A stretch of DNA of 64,000 nucleotides from CAYJFX01 sp964370315 (GCA_964370315.1 CAYJIS010000002.1:1-64000), one strand, 5' to 3'; shown: positions 42,092 to 51,514, counted from the first letter of the stretch. Notes: generated from the letters alone by a model not told the origin. Made by a program: numbers and translations.

Positions 42092-42394
42092 ATGAAAGAA
42101 GACTTTGATTCTCTTGCCCTTGCCATTGTAGAAGAGATTCCACTTGGCAAGGTTTCAACCTACGGCTATATTGCAAGCCTTATGGGCTACCCCAAAAATT
42201 CCCGACATGTCGGTAAGGCATGCTCAAATGCATCCTATTATGGAGAGTTTCCGTGTCACAGGGTAGTAAACTCACAAGGAAGATGCGCCCCTAGTTGGGA
42301 TGAGCAACGTTTTTTATTAGAAGATGAAGGCGTGCGATTTAAAGAAAACGGTTGTGTAGATTTGAAAGAGCACTTATGGACAGGAGAGCAATGA
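42092..42394 (+). CDS. MGMT-family methyltransferase-like protein (short form)
   Basis: The 100-residue protein corresponds to the C-terminal DNA-binding/active-site domain of O6-alkylguanine-DNA alkyltransferase: GKVSTYGYIASLMGYPKNSR, then PCHRVVNSQG and RFLLEDEGV. The acceptor Cys of PCHRV is kept. Alkyltransferase-like (ATL) proteins of the same size have Trp there, so this may still transfer alkyl groups. The usual N-terminal domain is missing. It starts 4 bases after the surface-protein stop, without a good Shine-Dalgarno sequence, and is convergent with the GGDEF gene. Confidence 0.85.
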   Translation: MKEDFDSLALAIVEEIPLGKVSTYGYIASLMGYPKNSRHVGKACSNASYYGEFPCHRVVNSQGRCAPSWDEQRFLLEDEGVRFKENGCVDLKEHLWTGEQ

Positions 42395-42402
42395 TATAAA
42401 AC

Positions 42403-43611
42403 CTATCCTTTCCTCTCCTTATTTCTACCCTTTTTAAACTCATACATCCTGCTGTCTGCCAAATCAATTAATGAATCAATTGAAAGCTTATTCGTTTTAT
42501 CTATCACAACAACACCATAACTAATTGAAGTGTCATATTCTTTTTTGTGTTTTTCTTTAAGTCTTACAACAGCCTCATGGCAATCTTGGGCGCTCTGCAT
42601 CACATCAAGCTGCCTTATTTTGTTGCCTATAACGAGAAATTCATCTCCTCCAATTCGAGCAATAATATCATAAGAAAAGCTTTCTTTTATACACTTTGTA
42701 GCATTTTTAATATACCAATCACCCTCTTCATGGCCATACGTATCATTAACTATTTTTAATCCATCTAAATCGAGATACACCACATAGCAGTACTCTTTTT
42801 TTCCTATACTTTTTTGCAAAACATCCATTGCTATTTTTTTAACATAAAATCCCGTACAAAAATCTGTCTTCGCTTCTTCATTTAGTCTTTTTATCGTAAC
42901 ATTTTCAGACTCAATTTCAGCAGACGTGTCTTCGTACGTTTTAGATGCTTTTTTTAAGTTCGAATAAATAAAAACAATAAGCATAACAATTACAAAACTA
43001 ATTAATGCTAAAAGCCCCGTTCTTATTTGATATATTGCATTAAAATGCCAATCTCCTGTACCTATGTATAATGTTGGAATTGTTAATAGCTGCGTTATAG
43101 CTATAGCGCTTAATAATACACATGCTAATGTTAAGGTTGTTTTATCTTTAAAAATATAGATAACTGTATTTGAAATTAGTATTTTACTACTTATTAATAT
43201 ATAAGGGGTAACAATGATAAAAACAATAGCTGTTATCAAAATCTTATTATCTATTACAGATAATATATCAATAATATCTTGCTGCCTATAAAGAGAAAAA
43301 ATACCAATTACTAAAACCTTTAGACCAAAAAAGTTTATGATAAAGCACAGAATAGAAGAAAGCGTAGTCATAAAGGGTTGTTTATATATTAGTTGCACTT
43401 CTACACCTAACACTAGAAAAAAAACTATCATAAACAATTCTTCGTGAATAAAGTTAAAACTAAAAAAAGGCGTATAAATCAAAAAACTATTCAAAATAAT
43501 AACTAATATCACATTTTGAATTTTTGCCATTGCAATACCATAAATTCGAGAAAGCCAAAACATAACACACAACATATACATTACATATGCAACACAAGTA
43601 AAAATAAACAT
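42403..43611 (-). CDS. Membrane diguanylate cyclase, type B, copy 1
   Basis: Of 402 residues, the first ~215 form about seven hydrophobic segments. A short coiled helix (about 215-245) leads to a GGDEF domain with GGDEF at 321-325 and DLDGLKIVNDTYGHEEGDWY. The domain should make c-di-GMP from GTP. The inhibitory I-site (RXXD five residues before GGDEF) is absent: the position reads FSYD. Its ATG is one base after the stop of the type A gene. Type A and type B therefore form a coupled pair, repeated at 45785-48212. Confidence 0.9.
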   Translation of the reverse strand: MFIFTCVAYVMYMLCVMFWLSRIYGIAMAKIQNVILVIILNSFLIYTPFFSFNFIHEELFMIVFFLVLGVEVQLIYKQPFMTTLSSILCFIINFFGLKVLVIGIFSLYRQQDIIDILSVIDNKILITAIVFIIVTPYILISSKILISNTVIYIFKDKTTLTLACVLLSAIAITQLLTIPTLYIGTGDWHFNAIYQIRTGLLALISFVIVMLIVFIYSNLKKASKTYEDTSAEIESENVTIKRLNEEAKTDFCTGFYVKKIAMDVLQKSIGKKEYCYVVYLDLDGLKIVNDTYGHEEGDWYIKNATKCIKESFSYDIIARIGGDEFLVIGNKIRQLDVMQSAQDCHEAVVRLKEKHKKEYDTSISYGVVVIDKTNKLSIDSLIDLADSRMYEFKKGRNKERKG

Positions 43612-43612
43612 G

Positions 43613-44830
43613 CTATGTTCTCCTTTTCCTATAATAAAACTCTTTATCTTTTTTCATAAGATTATCAACTATATCTAAAACCTCTGTCCTTGTTTTTTTC
43701 TTCTCTCCCATCGCAAAGTACTTGTATCCTAAATTTGCATGCACAGTAAATATTTCTTTTTCATCATGTTCTTTAATTAAATGTTGCATGCGATTAATGA
43801 TAGATTGCAATATTTCATCCGTAACATCTGTTAAAATTACCACAAACTCATCTCCTCCTACCCGAGCCGAAAAATCGTCTTCTCGTATAGTCGCTCTCAC
43901 AATGTTTGCAATGTCTATTAGGTACCGGTCACCTACTTTATGCCCAAAGGTATCATTCACTGATTTTAAACCTGCCAAATCTGCATAAATTAGCCCAAAG
44001 TTATTATCTGAACTTTCACAAAGCTCATCAATTTTTCTATATATAAAACGCCTATTATAAAGCTTTGTTAAGTCATCGGTATATAGCTTATATTCTGTAG
44101 CAAGTTTCTTTTTTATTACTTGTCCATGTAAGGTAACTGCTTCATCGGCTTTTCGTTTGTAAGGATGTAAAACCATTATAAATGTATTAAAAAAGAACAG
44201 ACTATAATACATAAGCAAAACAAAAAGAATTGTAATTACTGATGATAGGAAAAATTCTACAGTGTGAGGATTATTTGCTAGCACCCATGAATCTAACAAA
44301 ACCACAAAAAATAAAAAACTTGATGTTCCGCCCATAATCTCTGAGTAAATCTTTGCAGTAGAAACCTCAAGTAACTTTGCAGCCGAAAGATATTTCTTTG
44401 CTAGTTCTAGAACTCCTATAAGAATTAAATACGTGATTGATAATGTTTGAAAAAATAATGAATGGTTATCATACATTTCTACCAATGTCATATTCAAAAC
44501 TGCCCCAGTTATAATTAGAACAAGAAGATGTATAGAGGCTAGATTTATTAGATAACTCGATGTTCCAAACAGAATTTGTCTAAAAGGAGCCTTTGAAACA
44601 AGTTTAAAAGTCACAAAATAAACCACATACGAAGCAATATACAAAGCAAAAAAAGGTAGGCCAAGATAGTACACAAAAGCGAAAACAAAAGTATTTATTA
44701 CTGGAACAATAAAAAAAATTATTTTTCTTTTCGTCGGATATTTTAAAAGCGGTATAGCGAAGTGAAAAATAAAAAAACTATGGAGTATATAGATTGAAAA
44801 ACCTATAAATTCAAAAACACGCACATTCAA
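43613..44830 (-). CDS. Membrane diguanylate cyclase, type A, copy 1
   Basis: The start is TTG at 44830, with AAAGGA 7 bases upstream; this matches the type A gene of the second pair. Of 405 residues, about seven N-terminal hydrophobic segments (to ~220) precede the GGDEF domain. GGDEF is at 325-329 and the I-site REDD at 316-319, so this enzyme should be feedback-inhibited by c-di-GMP. DLAGLKSVNDTFGHKVGDRYL is the substrate-binding part. The promoter and an operator-like palindrome lie at 44841-44869. It is followed one base later by the type B gene. Confidence 0.9.
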   Translation of the reverse strand: MNVRVFEFIGFSIYILHSFFIFHFAIPLLKYPTKRKIIFFIVPVINTFVFAFVYYLGLPFFALYIASYVVYFVTFKLVSKAPFRQILFGTSSYLINLASIHLLVLIITGAVLNMTLVEMYDNHSLFFQTLSITYLILIGVLELAKKYLSAAKLLEVSTAKIYSEIMGGTSSFLFFVVLLDSWVLANNPHTVEFFLSSVITILFVLLMYYSLFFFNTFIMVLHPYKRKADEAVTLHGQVIKKKLATEYKLYTDDLTKLYNRRFIYRKIDELCESSDNNFGLIYADLAGLKSVNDTFGHKVGDRYLIDIANIVRATIREDDFSARVGGDEFVVILTDVTDEILQSIINRMQHLIKEHDEKEIFTVHANLGYKYFAMGEKKKTRTEVLDIVDNLMKKDKEFYYRKRRT

Positions 44831-44840
44831 AATAAAATCC

Positions 44841-44869
44841 TTTAAATTGCCAGCAATTTAAAAAGTCAA
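44841..44869 (-). promoter_or_regulatory. Promoter covered by a 22-bp palindrome
   Basis: On the minus strand TTGACT (44869-44864), 17 bases and TTTAAA (44846-44841) form the promoter. The perfect repeat TTTAAATTGC-N2-GCAATTTAAA (44841-44862) covers the -10 and most of the spacer, the classic place for a repressor. It is absent before the second cassette. Confidence 0.55.
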
Positions 44870-45092
44870 AGCTTTTACGAATAATAGTCACAAATAACTT
44901 TTGTGATCTCAAGTGATAATCAAAGGTAAAAAATAATACCTTTTACCTATTTTCATCTTAAGAATACCGTTATTGTAAAAATTTGAGGATACTCATTATT
45001 TAAGTACAGTAATACCTCTGTGCGTGTTTTTCGATATTTGTTATATTATATATCAATTATGTTTAAAAGTAAACCTACTAATTTTTAATGAA

Positions 45093-45719
45093 TTATATAT
45101 CTTTTAACCCTGTAATAAGATTTTTCGCATATGGCAAACCTTCAATCCATTCACAAAAAGTATGCCATTCGTTTAGCTTATGATTTTTTCTTGAATAATA
45201 AATATTTATAAGCGTTTCATAATTCATTGTGCAGGTGCGAAGCTGATTATAGCTTGACGGTAAAAGCTGAATCATATCGTGCCAGTATGACTTATCTTTG
45301 GTTTCTACAAAAGAAAGGCGTGCTTTTTCTAAAAAGTCGATAAGGATTTGCATTTGCTCCTTTGCTGCTTCACTCATTTTATCCGTACTAAAATCGTCCA
45401 TGCTAAAAGGCTTTGAGTGTATTTTATGCATCGTGCTTGTGGAATTTGCAACGGTCGAAACTTTATAAGTATCGTATTCTTTCCACCAATACATAGGAGC
45501 TGTTACATCAACAGAAACAAAAATCTGCCGTATAAATTTGCGATGATCGCTTCCTGATTTACAAAGGCGCCCTGCAAGATCTAAGTCTTTTTCTCCAAGA
45601 ACATAGTTTCCCTTGTCATCATAGTAACTATCAGATCTCTCCCAACTATTCATTGGATTTCTTGCACCCCTAATAGCATTTTCTATATTCATAACTGAAT
45701 CGTTTGAAATTGTTAACAT
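45093..45719 (-). CDS. ThyX-like protein of unknown function
   Basis: The 208-residue protein contains VTAPMYWWKEYDTYKV, STSTMHKIHS and LLPSSYNQLRTCTMNYETL, then a C-terminal ISYYSR-like stretch (IYYSRKNHKLNEWHTFCEW). Such proteins are often annotated as phage or ThyX-related: the order of motifs recalls flavin-dependent thymidylate synthase, but its RHRXXS motif is absent. I therefore do not call it a thymidylate synthase. GGGAG lies before the ATG. It is a single gene between the two diguanylate cyclase cassettes, on the same strand. Confidence 0.55.
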   Translation of the reverse strand: MLTISNDSVMNIENAIRGARNPMNSWERSDSYYDDKGNYVLGEKDLDLAGRLCKSGSDHRKFIRQIFVSVDVTAPMYWWKEYDTYKVSTVANSTSTMHKIHSKPFSMDDFSTDKMSEAAKEQMQILIDFLEKARLSFVETKDKSYWHDMIQLLPSSYNQLRTCTMNYETLINIYYSRKNHKLNEWHTFCEWIEGLPYAKNLITGLKDI

Positions 45720-45784
45720 TCTTTTTCTCCCACTTCGTTTGCTTTTATTAGTATATCAAAAAGGGGGTGGCTCGACAATAGATT

Positions 45785-46999
45785 TTACTGAGAATATTTT
45801 TGTTTACGCTCTTTATTTCTCATCTTTTTAAAGGTATACATTTTATCATCAGTTAGTTCAATTAACTCCTCTGCTGTAAAAATGTTTGAACTATCAACTT
45901 CTGTTACTCCATAACTAATAGATGTTTCATACTCTTTCTTATTTTTCTCTTTGAGTTTTAATACAGATGCATAACAACGCTGAACCTTATCGTTTATTGA
46001 AGACGAATCATTTCCTACTAGCAAGAATTCGTCCCCTCCAATACGGGCAACAGTATCTGCAGAAAACACACTTTGTATTTCTTTTGATACTTCTTGAATA
46101 TACCAATCACCCTCTTCATGGCCATAGGTATCATTTACTATTTTCAATCCGTCTAAATCAAGATAAACAATGTAGCATTTTTCACGCTCAGATAAAAACT
46201 TTTGCAACTTTTTCACCGCAACACTTCTAACATAAAATCCAGTAAAAAAATCAGTTTTTACCTCTGCTTCTAAACGTGCTACGGTTGAGTTTTCCATTTT
46301 TATTTTTTCAGAAGTAACTTCATACGTAACAGAAGCTTGTTTTAGTTTTGAATAAATAAATACAATCACCATAATAAGAATAAAACTTATAAGGGCTAGT
46401 AAGCTTATCATTATTTGAAAACTGCTATTTAAAAGAGGATCCTCTGTTTCAATATAAAGTGTTGGTAAAGCAAGTATTTGACTTATACAGGATATTCCTA
46501 ATAATACCGCTGCTAATTTTAAGCTTGGAATATCACTAAATAAAAATTTAATTACCTTTGAAATAAGTATCCTACTGCTAACAAGTATGTAAGGCGCTAA
46601 AATAAGAAATGTAATTGCTGTTATCTTAATTCTGTTATCAATATCACCAATCATTTCAACGATTTGTTGACCCGAATTATAAGCAAAGATTCCTATTAGT
46701 AAAACTCTAATACCAAAATAATTTATGGTAAAACATAATACTGCAGATACTGTTTGTACCAGTGACTGTTTATACGTTAACGCAATCTGCATTCCAATAA
46801 CAATAAAATATATAAACATCATTAGCCATTCTAACTTAAAGTCAGTTATATAAATCGGCACATAAACCAAAAAAGAGTTAATTATAATAAGGAAAAGCAA
46901 CCTTGTTACGCTTACCATAGGAACACCAAAAATGCAAGCAAAATAATAGAATACAAAAATAATATAAGTGATATAAAATAAGTATGTAGCTATCAACAC
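45785..46999 (-). CDS. Membrane diguanylate cyclase, type B, copy 2
   Basis: The start GTG at 46999 is chosen because it lies one base after the type A stop, as in the first cassette, and brings the N-terminus into register with copy 1; an in-frame ATG at 47038 overlaps the upstream gene by 38 bases. The 404 residues have about seven N-terminal hydrophobic segments, then GGDEF at 321-325, the same position as copy 1. The I-site position reads FSAD, so product inhibition is probably lost. The two B proteins share long stretches such as DLDGLKIVNDTYGHEEGDWY. Confidence 0.88.
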   Translation of the reverse strand: MLIATYLFYITYIIFVFYYFACIFGVPMVSVTRLLFLIIINSFLVYVPIYITDFKLEWLMMFIYFIVIGMQIALTYKQSLVQTVSAVLCFTINYFGIRVLLIGIFAYNSGQQIVEMIGDIDNRIKITAITFLILAPYILVSSRILISKVIKFLFSDIPSLKLAAVLLGISCISQILALPTLYIETEDPLLNSSFQIMISLLALISFILIMVIVFIYSKLKQASVTYEVTSEKIKMENSTVARLEAEVKTDFFTGFYVRSVAVKKLQKFLSEREKCYIVYLDLDGLKIVNDTYGHEEGDWYIQEVSKEIQSVFSADTVARIGGDEFLLVGNDSSSINDKVQRCYASVLKLKEKNKKEYETSISYGVTEVDSSNIFTAEELIELTDDKMYTFKKMRNKERKQKYSQ

Positions 47000-47000
47000 T

Positions 47001-48212
47001 CTAAAAACCCCCTTTTTTATAAAAGATTTTTTTATCATGTTTCATGAGTTCATCAACTTTTTCTAAAACATCCGTCCTTGAAAGACCATCTATTGTTTCA
47101 AAGCACTTGTATCCCAAATTTGCATGCACCGTAAACTCTTCTTTTTCATCAATCTTGCGAATTGAGTTTTTTATTCTTCTAATTATTTCTTCCATCTCAT
47201 TGTGTGTAACAGAAGTTAATATTATAACAAACTCATCTCCTCCGATTCGAGCAGGAAAATCCTCATCACGTATTGATTTTTGCAAAACTCTTGCTACATC
47301 CAATATATAGCGATCTCCAACCTTATGCCCATACGTATCATTAACATACTTTAGTGCAACGAGATCTGCATATACTACAGCAAAGCTACAATTCTTAGCC
47401 TCACACAATTCATCTATTTTTTGATGCACAAAGCGTTTGTTATAAAGATTTGTTAGATCGTCGCTATAAAGCTTGTACTCAGTAGCAATTTTCTTTTTAA
47501 TGATTTTACCATGCAATGTTTTTGCTTCATCTGCTTTTCGTTTATAAGGATGAAGAACCGTTATATTTGCATTAAAATAAAACAGTACATAAAACATTGC
47601 CATTACAAAAAAGATTGTTGCAAGAGCCGAAATTGGAAAAAGAGGTTGATAATGAGCTTTCATAAGAAACCATGACTCTGCACAAAGGGCTGCAAATAAA
47701 AAGGTTGATTGTGAAGACATTATCTCAGAGTATACTTTTGCAGTTGATATTTCTACAAATTTTGAAATAGGAATATATTTTTCATAAACTTTTATTAAGA
47801 CAATAAGAATTGTACAACTCACCACTACGGTTTGAAAAAGTAATGGGACATTTACATAGATGTCACCTAAGGATTCGCGCAAGATCAAGCTATACAAAAG
47901 CAAAACGGTAAGATGAACCGCAACCATACTTAATAGATATGAAGTAATAAAAAACCAAACTTGTCTGAAGGTTGTTTTAGTGCAAAGGCGAAGTTCAACA
48001 AAATAGCCGAAATACCCAATAACGTATAGCACAGCCCAAGGAACCCCGCAAAAATATAACACAATAAAAGTACACGTGTTAAAGAGCGTAAAAAAAATCA
48101 GTAAAAGGGTATTCTTTTTAGAGTATTTGAGAATTTTTAAAGCAAACTGCAAAATAGAAAAGCAATATGTGGCATAAGATAAAAAGCCTAATGCAATCCA
48201 AAAATTCGTCAA
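47001..48212 (-). CDS. Membrane diguanylate cyclase, type A, copy 2
   Basis: The start is TTG at 48212 with AAAGGAG 6 bases upstream. Of 403 residues, about seven hydrophobic segments precede the GGDEF domain. GGDEF is at 324-328 and the I-site RDED at 315-318, so feedback inhibition is kept as in copy 1. DDLTNLYNKRFVHQKIDELCEA marks the domain start. The promoter at 48243-48271 is conventional. It pairs with the type B gene that begins one base after its stop. Confidence 0.9.
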   Translation of the reverse strand: MTNFWIALGFLSYATYCFSILQFALKILKYSKKNTLLLIFFTLFNTCTFIVLYFCGVPWAVLYVIGYFGYFVELRLCTKTTFRQVWFFITSYLLSMVAVHLTVLLLYSLILRESLGDIYVNVPLLFQTVVVSCTILIVLIKVYEKYIPISKFVEISTAKVYSEIMSSQSTFLFAALCAESWFLMKAHYQPLFPISALATIFFVMAMFYVLFYFNANITVLHPYKRKADEAKTLHGKIIKKKIATEYKLYSDDLTNLYNKRFVHQKIDELCEAKNCSFAVVYADLVALKYVNDTYGHKVGDRYILDVARVLQKSIRDEDFPARIGGDEFVIILTSVTHNEMEEIIRRIKNSIRKIDEKEEFTVHANLGYKCFETIDGLSRTDVLEKVDELMKHDKKIFYKKGGF

Positions 48213-48242
48213 GCAATACTCCTTTCAATAATCTTACCCTAA

Positions 48243-48271
48243 ATTATATAAGAAAACCGTATTTATGTAAA
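48243..48271 (-). promoter_or_regulatory. Promoter of the second diguanylate cyclase cassette
   Basis: On the minus strand TTTACA (48271-48266), 17 bases and TATAAT (48248-48243) precede a leader of about 25 bases with AAAGGAG. No palindrome overlaps it. Confidence 0.7.
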
Positions 48272-48425
48272 TAATGCTAGCTTTGCAAAATGAATATTCT
48301 TCTATAAAATAATTATTAAATGTATCCCACATAATTCATATAAATATCTTAAGTTTGCACTTGCACTTTTATGTTATAGAGTTTACAATATTCAATATTA
48401 AAACCTTGTTCGTTAGGAGAAAACA

Positions 48426-49793
48426 ATGTACGATATTATTGTTATAGGCGCAGGCCCTGCAGGATATCTTGGTGCAGAGCGATTAGCACAAAAGGGAAAA
48501 AAAGTTCTGCTCATAGAAAAACAGAGCATTGGAGGAACTTGCCTAAATATAGGTTGCATCCCTACTAAATCATTACTAAATTCGGCAAAATACTATAAGC
48601 ATGCCAAAGATTCTTCACAATTTGGAGTACATTCTACTGACGTAACGTATAGTTTCCCAGAAATGATGGCATGGAAGAATAAAACTGTAACAACACTTGT
48701 CGGTGGCGTTACCTCTATGCTAAAAAAACAGGGTGTTGAGGTAGTAAAGGGAACAGGGCAAATCATTAATGCAAATGAAGTAAAAATTTTGGAAACAGAG
48801 CAAAGCTTTGAAACAAAGGCTATCCTTATTGCAACAGGATCTGAGTCTGCAATGCCCCCAATTGAAGGAGCTCTTAATAACTCTTTTGTCCTCAATTCTA
48901 CAGACCTTTTAAATATCGACAATGTACCAGACAGTATTTGTATTATTGGCGGAGGCGTAATTGGAATAGAATTTGCAAGTCTTTTTTCAACCCTAGGTAG
49001 TAAGGTTTCGGTTATAGAAATGATGGATGAAATAATTCCTGTTATGGATAAAGATCATGCCCCCATACTAAGAAAATCTCTTTCGGATATTACTTTTAAT
49101 CTGAGCTGCTCTGTAGAAAAAATAGAACAAAATACTGTTTTCTTTAAAACAAAAGATGGAAGCACCGACTCTGTGCAAGCAAGTATTATTTTAATGGCGG
49201 CAGGTAGAAAACCAGAAATGTCATCTCTACTTGCAGAAAATATGACTATTAACATTACTAATGGTGCCATTACGGTCGATGAAAAAATGAAAACCAACAT
49301 CCCTGGCATATGGGCGGCAGGGGATGTAAACGCTAAGAATATGCTTGCACATAGCGCATATAGAATGGCAGAAGTTGCAGTAAGTGATATTTGTGCTTTC
49401 TTAGAGAGAAAAGAAGAAAGCAATAACATGATGCGATACAATGCCATTCCTTGGGTTGTGTATTCAAATCCAGAGGTTGCAGGATGCGGGATAACTGAAC
49501 AAGAGGCTTCTTCTCAAGGAATAGAGATACAAGTAGCCTCAGTGCCAATGGTTATGTCTGGTCGATTCGTTGCAGAAAACGGATTGCGCGCCCCTGGGAC
49601 AGTAAAGGTTATTGCTTCGAAAGCCGATGGGAAAATAATTGGTATTCATTTATTAGGTCCATATGCATCTGAAATTATTTGGGGCGCTGCGCTACTACTT
49701 GAAAAAGGAAGTACTATTCAAGAAATAAAAGAAATGATTTTTCCCCATCCTACCGTAAGTGAAGTAATTCGCGAAGCAGTTTGGATGATGTAA
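48426..49793 (+). CDS. lpdA: Dihydrolipoyl dehydrogenase
   Basis: This FAD enzyme reoxidises dihydrolipoamide of 2-oxoacid dehydrogenase or glycine-cleavage complexes with NAD+. Of 455 residues, the N-terminus carries the FAD site GAGPAGYLGAERLA. The redox disulfide is GGTCLNIGCIPTKSLL (C40 and C45), the NAD site is GGGVIGIEFASLFSTLG, and the C-terminal HPTVSE carries the catalytic His. No lipoyl-protein or dehydrogenase E1/E2 genes are adjacent, so its partner complex is encoded elsewhere. AGGAG lies before the ATG. A strong terminator follows. Confidence 0.95.
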   Translation: MYDIIVIGAGPAGYLGAERLAQKGKKVLLIEKQSIGGTCLNIGCIPTKSLLNSAKYYKHAKDSSQFGVHSTDVTYSFPEMMAWKNKTVTTLVGGVTSMLKKQGVEVVKGTGQIINANEVKILETEQSFETKAILIATGSESAMPPIEGALNNSFVLNSTDLLNIDNVPDSICIIGGGVIGIEFASLFSTLGSKVSVIEMMDEIIPVMDKDHAPILRKSLSDITFNLSCSVEKIEQNTVFFKTKDGSTDSVQASIILMAAGRKPEMSSLLAENMTINITNGAITVDEKMKTNIPGIWAAGDVNAKNMLAHSAYRMAEVAVSDICAFLERKEESNNMMRYNAIPWVVYSNPEVAGCGITEQEASSQGIEIQVASVPMVMSGRFVAENGLRAPGTVKVIASKADGKIIGIHLLGPYASEIIWGAALLLEKGSTIQEIKEMIFPHPTVSEVIREAVWMM

Positions 49794-49834
49794 GATGGAA
49801 ATAGGATTACAATAATACACGAATTGTAAGAGCA

Positions 49835-49865
49835 AGAGTTATCACTTATGTGATAACTCTTTTTT
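49835..49865. terminator. Bidirectional terminator between lpdA and rluA
   Basis: The 11-bp stem AGAGTTATCAC / GTGATAACTCT with a 4-base loop is followed by T5-6 on the plus strand. It lies between convergent genes. Confidence 0.9.
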
Positions 49866-50619
49866 ATTCCTCACATTGCAAAGGGTCTACCCCATACAAC
49901 TTTGCCAATTGCTTTCTCAAAGAATCCATATCCTTTGAATACGGTGCAATAAAACTCATTTTCTTGCCCGTTGAAGGATGCTCAAACTCTAGACTATAAG
50001 CATGGAGGGCAAGCCTGTTCAAGAGAGGTCTTTCTGTAAAAACATCCCCTTTCCATGACCGTTTAATATCTGAAAGTTTAATTGCTTTTTGATTTCCTCC
50101 ATAGAGAGGATCGCATACAATTTGAAATCCTTCATGCAATAAATGAGCCCTAATTTGATGTGTTCTACCTGTTATTGGTCGAGCCTCAATCCAAGAAAAA
50201 GCATTGCAAGAACCAAGAAACTTTAATTCTGTCTTTGAAGGCTTCCCCTGCCTCTTATTTACAACACTCCTATGTTTTGCATCCCCATCAATCATAAGAG
50301 CTGCATCACATAAATATTCTTCCCAAAGAGGTCTCCCATACACAAGTGCATGATATACTTTTTTTACATCTTTTTTTTCAAAAGCCATGCTTAAAGAACG
50401 ATGAGATTCCTTTGTCTTTGCGTACACAATTAGCCCCGAAGTATCTTTATCTATCCTATGTACTGCCAGTAGTTTTCCGTGTTTTTCCTCTGCCAAAACA
50501 TCTAGTCTGGGCGCATCATTATCATAACGGTCTGCTGCAGTTAGAATTCCTGAAGCTTTATTAAACACAATAATATCTGAATCTTCAAAAACCACTGTAA
50601 ATTTTTCTTTTATTTTCAT
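49864..50619 (-). CDS. RluA-family pseudouridine synthase
   Basis: The 251-residue enzyme has the RluA catalytic motif HRIDKDTSGLIVYAKT, containing the catalytic Asp, and RPITGRTHQIRAHL later. It isomerises specific uridines in rRNA or tRNA; the exact site cannot be read. No S4 domain is present at the N-terminus, so it resembles the shorter RluA or TruC forms. Last gene in the metK-nth-mscS-rluA series, 5 bases after mscS. Confidence 0.92.
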   Translation of the reverse strand: MKIKEKFTVVFEDSDIIVFNKASGILTAADRYDNDAPRLDVLAEEKHGKLLAVHRIDKDTSGLIVYAKTKESHRSLSMAFEKKDVKKVYHALVYGRPLWEEYLCDAALMIDGDAKHRSVVNKRQGKPSKTELKFLGSCNAFSWIEARPITGRTHQIRAHLLHEGFQIVCDPLYGGNQKAIKLSDIKRSWKGDVFTERPLLNRLALHAYSLEFEHPSTGKKMSFIAPYSKDMDSLRKQLAKLYGVDPLQCEE

Positions 50620-50624
50620 GCTCG

Positions 50625-51494
50625 TTATTTATCTCCATCATGAATTACAATTTGATTAAACGGAATTTCAATTTTCTCTTCATCAAATACTTTTTTTATT
50701 GCTATATATACCTGATTTCGCGCATCAATATAGTCATCTTTATTTATCCAAACACCTAATACAATATCAATCCCTGATGCTCCAAATCCATCAAAATAAG
50801 CAACCGGCTCGGGATCAGCGATTGTTAACGGACACATGCCTGGAACTTTTAATAATGTATTATACGCTTTTTCTAAGTCAGTTTCATACGCAACCGAGAC
50901 ACGTACTGTTACCCGTCGAATTGGATAATACGTTGTATTTTTTAGATTTGCTTTTATTATTGTTTCATTTGGAACACGAATTAATTGGTTATCCCTCGTT
51001 AATATTTTTACAGAAAGCAAGTCAATTGAGTGTACCGTTCCAATTACATCCTGAATAGTTACAAAGTCACCTATTTTTATTGTATTTTCACTTAAAACAA
51101 AAAATCCACTTATTATATTACTAAATGATGTTTGTGCGGCAAAACCAACTGCAACACCCACAATACCTGCTGCACCAAGCAAGGCATTTAAATTTACTCC
51201 AAATACATCCAAAATATATAAGGCTATTAATACATAAAAAGTGTATTTAATACCCTTTTCTACAAGCAAGGCCGCTTGAGGCTTAAGCTTTTCTTTAGCT
51301 ACTTTTCTATATAATTTTAACAATACTCTGTAAGTAATATATAATAAAACAATTGCAGCAACAAAACTTATTGCCTTAAAAAGAAAGTCAAGTGTAAAAA
51401 CACTTTTTAATCCTTCTAGGTTTTTTGATACATCAAACACAGAGTTTATGGCATTCTCAGCAGCTCCAATTACGTCTTCTGTTACTTCATTCAT
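50625..51494 (-). CDS. Small-conductance mechanosensitive channel (MscS family)
   Basis: The start at 51494 (MNEVTEDVIGAAENAI) has AAAGGAGA upstream; the longer frame to 51554 overlaps nth. Of 289 residues, three helices follow, with the pore-lining TM3 GAAGIVGVAVGFAAQTSFSN (about 113-132). The cytoplasmic beta domain starts IKIGDFVTIQDVIGTVHSID. It is a minimal MscS and should release solutes in hypo-osmotic shock. Confidence 0.94.
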   Translation of the reverse strand: MNEVTEDVIGAAENAINSVFDVSKNLEGLKSVFTLDFLFKAISFVAAIVLLYITYRVLLKLYRKVAKEKLKPQAALLVEKGIKYTFYVLIALYILDVFGVNLNALLGAAGIVGVAVGFAAQTSFSNIISGFFVLSENTIKIGDFVTIQDVIGTVHSIDLLSVKILTRDNQLIRVPNETIIKANLKNTTYYPIRRVTVRVSVAYETDLEKAYNTLLKVPGMCPLTIADPEPVAYFDGFGASGIDIVLGVWINKDDYIDARNQVYIAIKKVFDEEKIEIPFNQIVIHDGDK

Positions 51495-51514
51495 AGCTAT
51501 CTCCTTTTCAAAAT

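Noticed and set aside
45093..45719. Flavin-dependent thymidylate synthase (ThyX)
   Set aside because: The motif order is similar, but the RHRXXS signature is missing, so only a ThyX-like label is used.
47845..47865. Third copy of the GGACAT operator
   Set aside because: The arms GGGACAT / ATGTCA have a longer spacer, one mismatch, and lie inside a coding region with no promoter.
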